From: Candidatus Omnitrophota bacterium
GTDB taxonomy: Bacteria; Omnitrophota; Gorgyraeia; S143-82
Length of the DNA stretch: 6,563 nt
Assembly: GCA_027034965.1 (NCBI GenBank)
Contig: JALVWL010000232.1
Span: 1 to 6,563, forward strand
Direction of reading: 5' to 3'
Shown here: one piece after another, positions 5,749-6,563 of the stretch
Position numbering within the stretch: the stretch's first letter is position 1
Layout: each line of letters starts with the position of its first letter
Program-made: the position numbers and the translations under genes
The notes under the pieces: generated by a model
The model's database searches: none
The model's input: only the letters and a program-made list of their open reading frames with translations
What the model was told of the DNA's origin: nothing

Positions 5749-6049
5749 TCTTCAAAGCTCGCTTTAAAAATTTTATCTGTTTTCTTGTCTCCGATAGGAG
5801 CTTGCGATATTTTGCACGCAATTGCTTTGCCTCTCTATATCTTTTTATGGTCTCAGAGGAAACGTTTTTACCTTTATAAATAAACTTTACTTTGCCTTGC
5901 TCTCGGAGGATAAGATAATAATACTCGTGTCCTTTTATTTTCTTCTTAACAAGGCTGCCTTTAGGCAACTTCGCCAAAGCTCTTTCGTAATTCTTTTTCA
6001 AGCGCAAAGAATTTTTTAGTTCTTCTTCCAATACACTTCTAACCGCCAT
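5738..6049 (-). CDS. Small basic protein, candidate partner of the nucleotidyltransferase
   Basis: A 103-residue, lysine/arginine-rich protein I cannot name with confidence. It has an N-terminal amphipathic helix (about 5-28), then a probable beta hairpin built on GSLVKKKIKGHEYYYLILREQ and GKVKFIYKGK (31-61), then a long basic helix (64-100) that could be coiled coil. The G-x-L-x(3)-K-I-x-G-x-x-Y-Y-Y-L pattern recalls small DUF6788-type proteins, but this is from memory and untested. No classical helix-turn-helix is evident. The ATG at 6049 is preceded by AGGAGG three bases away. It is the first gene of a two-gene operon, overlaps the nucleotidyltransferase by 11 bases and follows a strong promoter with an inverted-repeat operator. 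That placement suits an antitoxin or regulatory partner, which is inference. Confidence 0.75.
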   Translation of the reverse strand: MAVRSVLEEELKNSLRLKKNYERALAKLPKGSLVKKKIKGHEYYYLILREQGKVKFIYKGKNVSSETIKRYREAKQLRAKYRKLLSETRKQIKFLKRALKNGR

Positions 6050-6050
6050 A

Positions 6051-6058
6051 TCCCTCCT
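6051..6058 (-). promoter_or_regulatory. Ribosome binding site of the nucleotidyltransferase operon
   Basis: AGGAGGGA on the minus strand lies immediately before the ATG at 6049. Spacing is short but the match is strong, and it sets the start of the 103-residue gene. Confidence 0.7.
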
Positions 6059-6061
6059 CGG

Positions 6062-6101
6062 TTACCATACAATTCTGCAAAAATCATATCCTGTATGGTA
6101 A
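6062..6101. promoter_or_regulatory. Inverted-repeat operator of the nucleotidyltransferase module
   Basis: TTACCATACA (6062-6071) and TGTATGGTAA (6092-6101) are perfect 10-base inverted repeats, 30 bases apart centre to centre. One arm lies inside the promoter spacer and the other just past the predicted transcription start. The -10 hexamer sits between them. This is the geometry of a repressor operator with two half-sites on one face of the helix. The ligand is unknown; a product of this operon is the natural guess. Confidence 0.7.
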
Positions 6102-6111
6102 TATTTGTCAA
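6083..6111 (-). promoter_or_regulatory. Strong sigma-70 promoter of the nucleotidyltransferase operon
   Basis: TTGACA (6106-6111) and TATGAT (6083-6088) on the minus strand are 17 bases apart: a perfect -35 and a 5/6 -10. The predicted start near 6076 leaves a leader of about 27 bases that includes the ribosome binding site. It is framed by the inverted repeat at 6062-6101. Confidence 0.85.
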
Positions 6112-6142
6112 GAGAATTGAGGAAGTCAAGAAATACTGTAAA

Positions 6143-6289
6143 TCAAAAGCGGGACCCAAAACCTACGCTCGCTCCCAATTGGAAATCAACTGCGCCCCGC
6201 CTCTTTAGCGCACCTGCCAGAACCTGCGAATCGCGCTTGTTCATCTGGCAGCCGAATGTTCGGATGTAGACTTTTTTATTTTTCATCAT
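6143..6289 (-). pseudogene. 5' stub of a second miaB, truncated
   Basis: Codons 1-33 (6191-6289) encode the MiaB N-terminus, MMKNKKVYIRTFGCQMNKRD and on to KRRGA, with only two residue differences from the long copy at 3836-4957. The homology ends abruptly after codon 33, and 15 unrelated codons (VDFQLGASVGFGSRF) follow before a TGA. Only the first cluster cysteine (Cys14) remains, so the product cannot be a MiaB enzyme. DNA identity is 86 of 99; 11 of the 13 differences are at third codon positions. The stub has GGGAG five bases before its ATG, better than the long copy has. It may still be translated into a 48-residue peptide. Confidence 0.85.
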
Positions 6290-6409
6290 AACAGCTCCCG
6301 CCAAATGAGACTAAATCTCCCATAAAAATATATCTTTATTTTGCTTCGTTTATTTTTGCATAGACAATCAAACATATATCAATGGAATCAGCGGCTTTTC
6401 TCTGACGAT
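6290..6409. other. Intergenic region upstream of the miaB stub
   Basis: This stretch is AT-rich and contains no recognisable gene, hairpin terminator or strong promoter. It holds the GGGAG ribosome binding site of the stub (about 6295-6299). The stub was probably once transcribed with the gene at the right edge or from an undetected weak promoter. Confidence 0.35.
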
Positions 6410-6562
6410 TCAATATTCATCTTCTTCGGGAATTATTTCTATCTTGGCCAAAGCAGGAAATTTACGAGGATGATCTTCATTTATCTGATATTGAGCTAAA
6501 TCATAATCCAACAGGATTTTATAGCAATAATGTTCTTCTATTGCCTTTCCCTCTGGATCTAA
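6410..6562 (-). CDS. C-terminal 50 residues of an unrecognised protein (partial)
   Basis: A minus-strand frame enters from the right edge and stays open for 50 codons to a TGA at 6410-6412. It is acidic at its end (KIEIIPEEDEY) and contains HYCYKILLDYDLAQYQINEDH, with ordinary-looking codon choice. The other two minus frames close early here. Start and domain lie outside the window and I do not recognise the family. It would be the gene just upstream of the original miaB start. Confidence 0.5.
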   Translation of the reverse strand, partial: LDPEGKAIEEHYCYKILLDYDLAQYQINEDHPRKFPALAKIEIIPEEDEY

Positions 6563-6563
6563 G

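Noticed and set aside
5822..6019. Plus-strand 65-residue frame inside the 103-residue gene
   Set aside because: It is an antisense shadow of a gene with a strong ribosome binding site and promoter.
6121..6190. tRNA-like or attachment-site sequence after the miaB stub
   Set aside because: The stretch is locally more GC-rich and contains a GGGTCCC-type palindrome, but I could not fold a cloverleaf or find a T-loop motif.

Overview
This is a bacterial window in which every supported gene lies on the minus strand, so it reads right to left. PurB and MiaB are of bacterial type and the intergenic DNA is AT-rich. The mix of a DUF4143 ATPase, a HigBA-like pair, a GSU2053-like nucleotidyltransferase and heptanucleotide repeats resembles uncultivated low-to-mid-GC phyla such as Omnitrophota. 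That placement is a guess; no phylogenetic marker was tested.

In transcription order the layout is as follows. The C-terminal end of an unrecognised gene runs off the right edge (6410-6562). Next comes a 33-codon 5' stub of miaB (6191-6289) that runs into unrelated sequence. A two-gene module follows (5738-6049 and 5071-5748): a small basic protein and a nucleotidyltransferase-fold protein, behind a strong promoter that carries a 10-bp inverted repeat. A long miaB (3836-4957) comes next; it keeps all six cluster cysteines but stops before the TRAM domain. After it lie a HigB/HigA toxin-antitoxin pair (3428-3778 and 3151-3426), a DUF4143 AAA ATPase (1776-2948) and purB (386-1687). The last 385 bases hold no gene but contain two inverted arrays of 7-nt repeats.

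The two housekeeping genes, miaB (tRNA modification) and purB (purine synthesis), are interleaved with three accessory modules, each with its own sigma-70-like promoter. A 63-bp direct repeat (61 of 63 identical) sits just upstream of two of them, higBA and the ATPase. In both places its inner edge supplies the -35 hexamer, while the -10 hexamer comes from module-specific DNA. The same repeat also encodes the last residues and stop of the shortened MiaB. This suggests that modules sharing a 5' end were inserted or recombined here. The miaB stub upstream of the nucleotidyltransferase module differs from the long copy almost only at third codon positions, so it looks like the remnant of a diverged homologue rather than a fresh duplication.

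The most interesting points are this repeat-linked module architecture, the two damaged miaB copies, and the candidate nucleotidyltransferase toxin-antitoxin-like pair with its promoter-operator.
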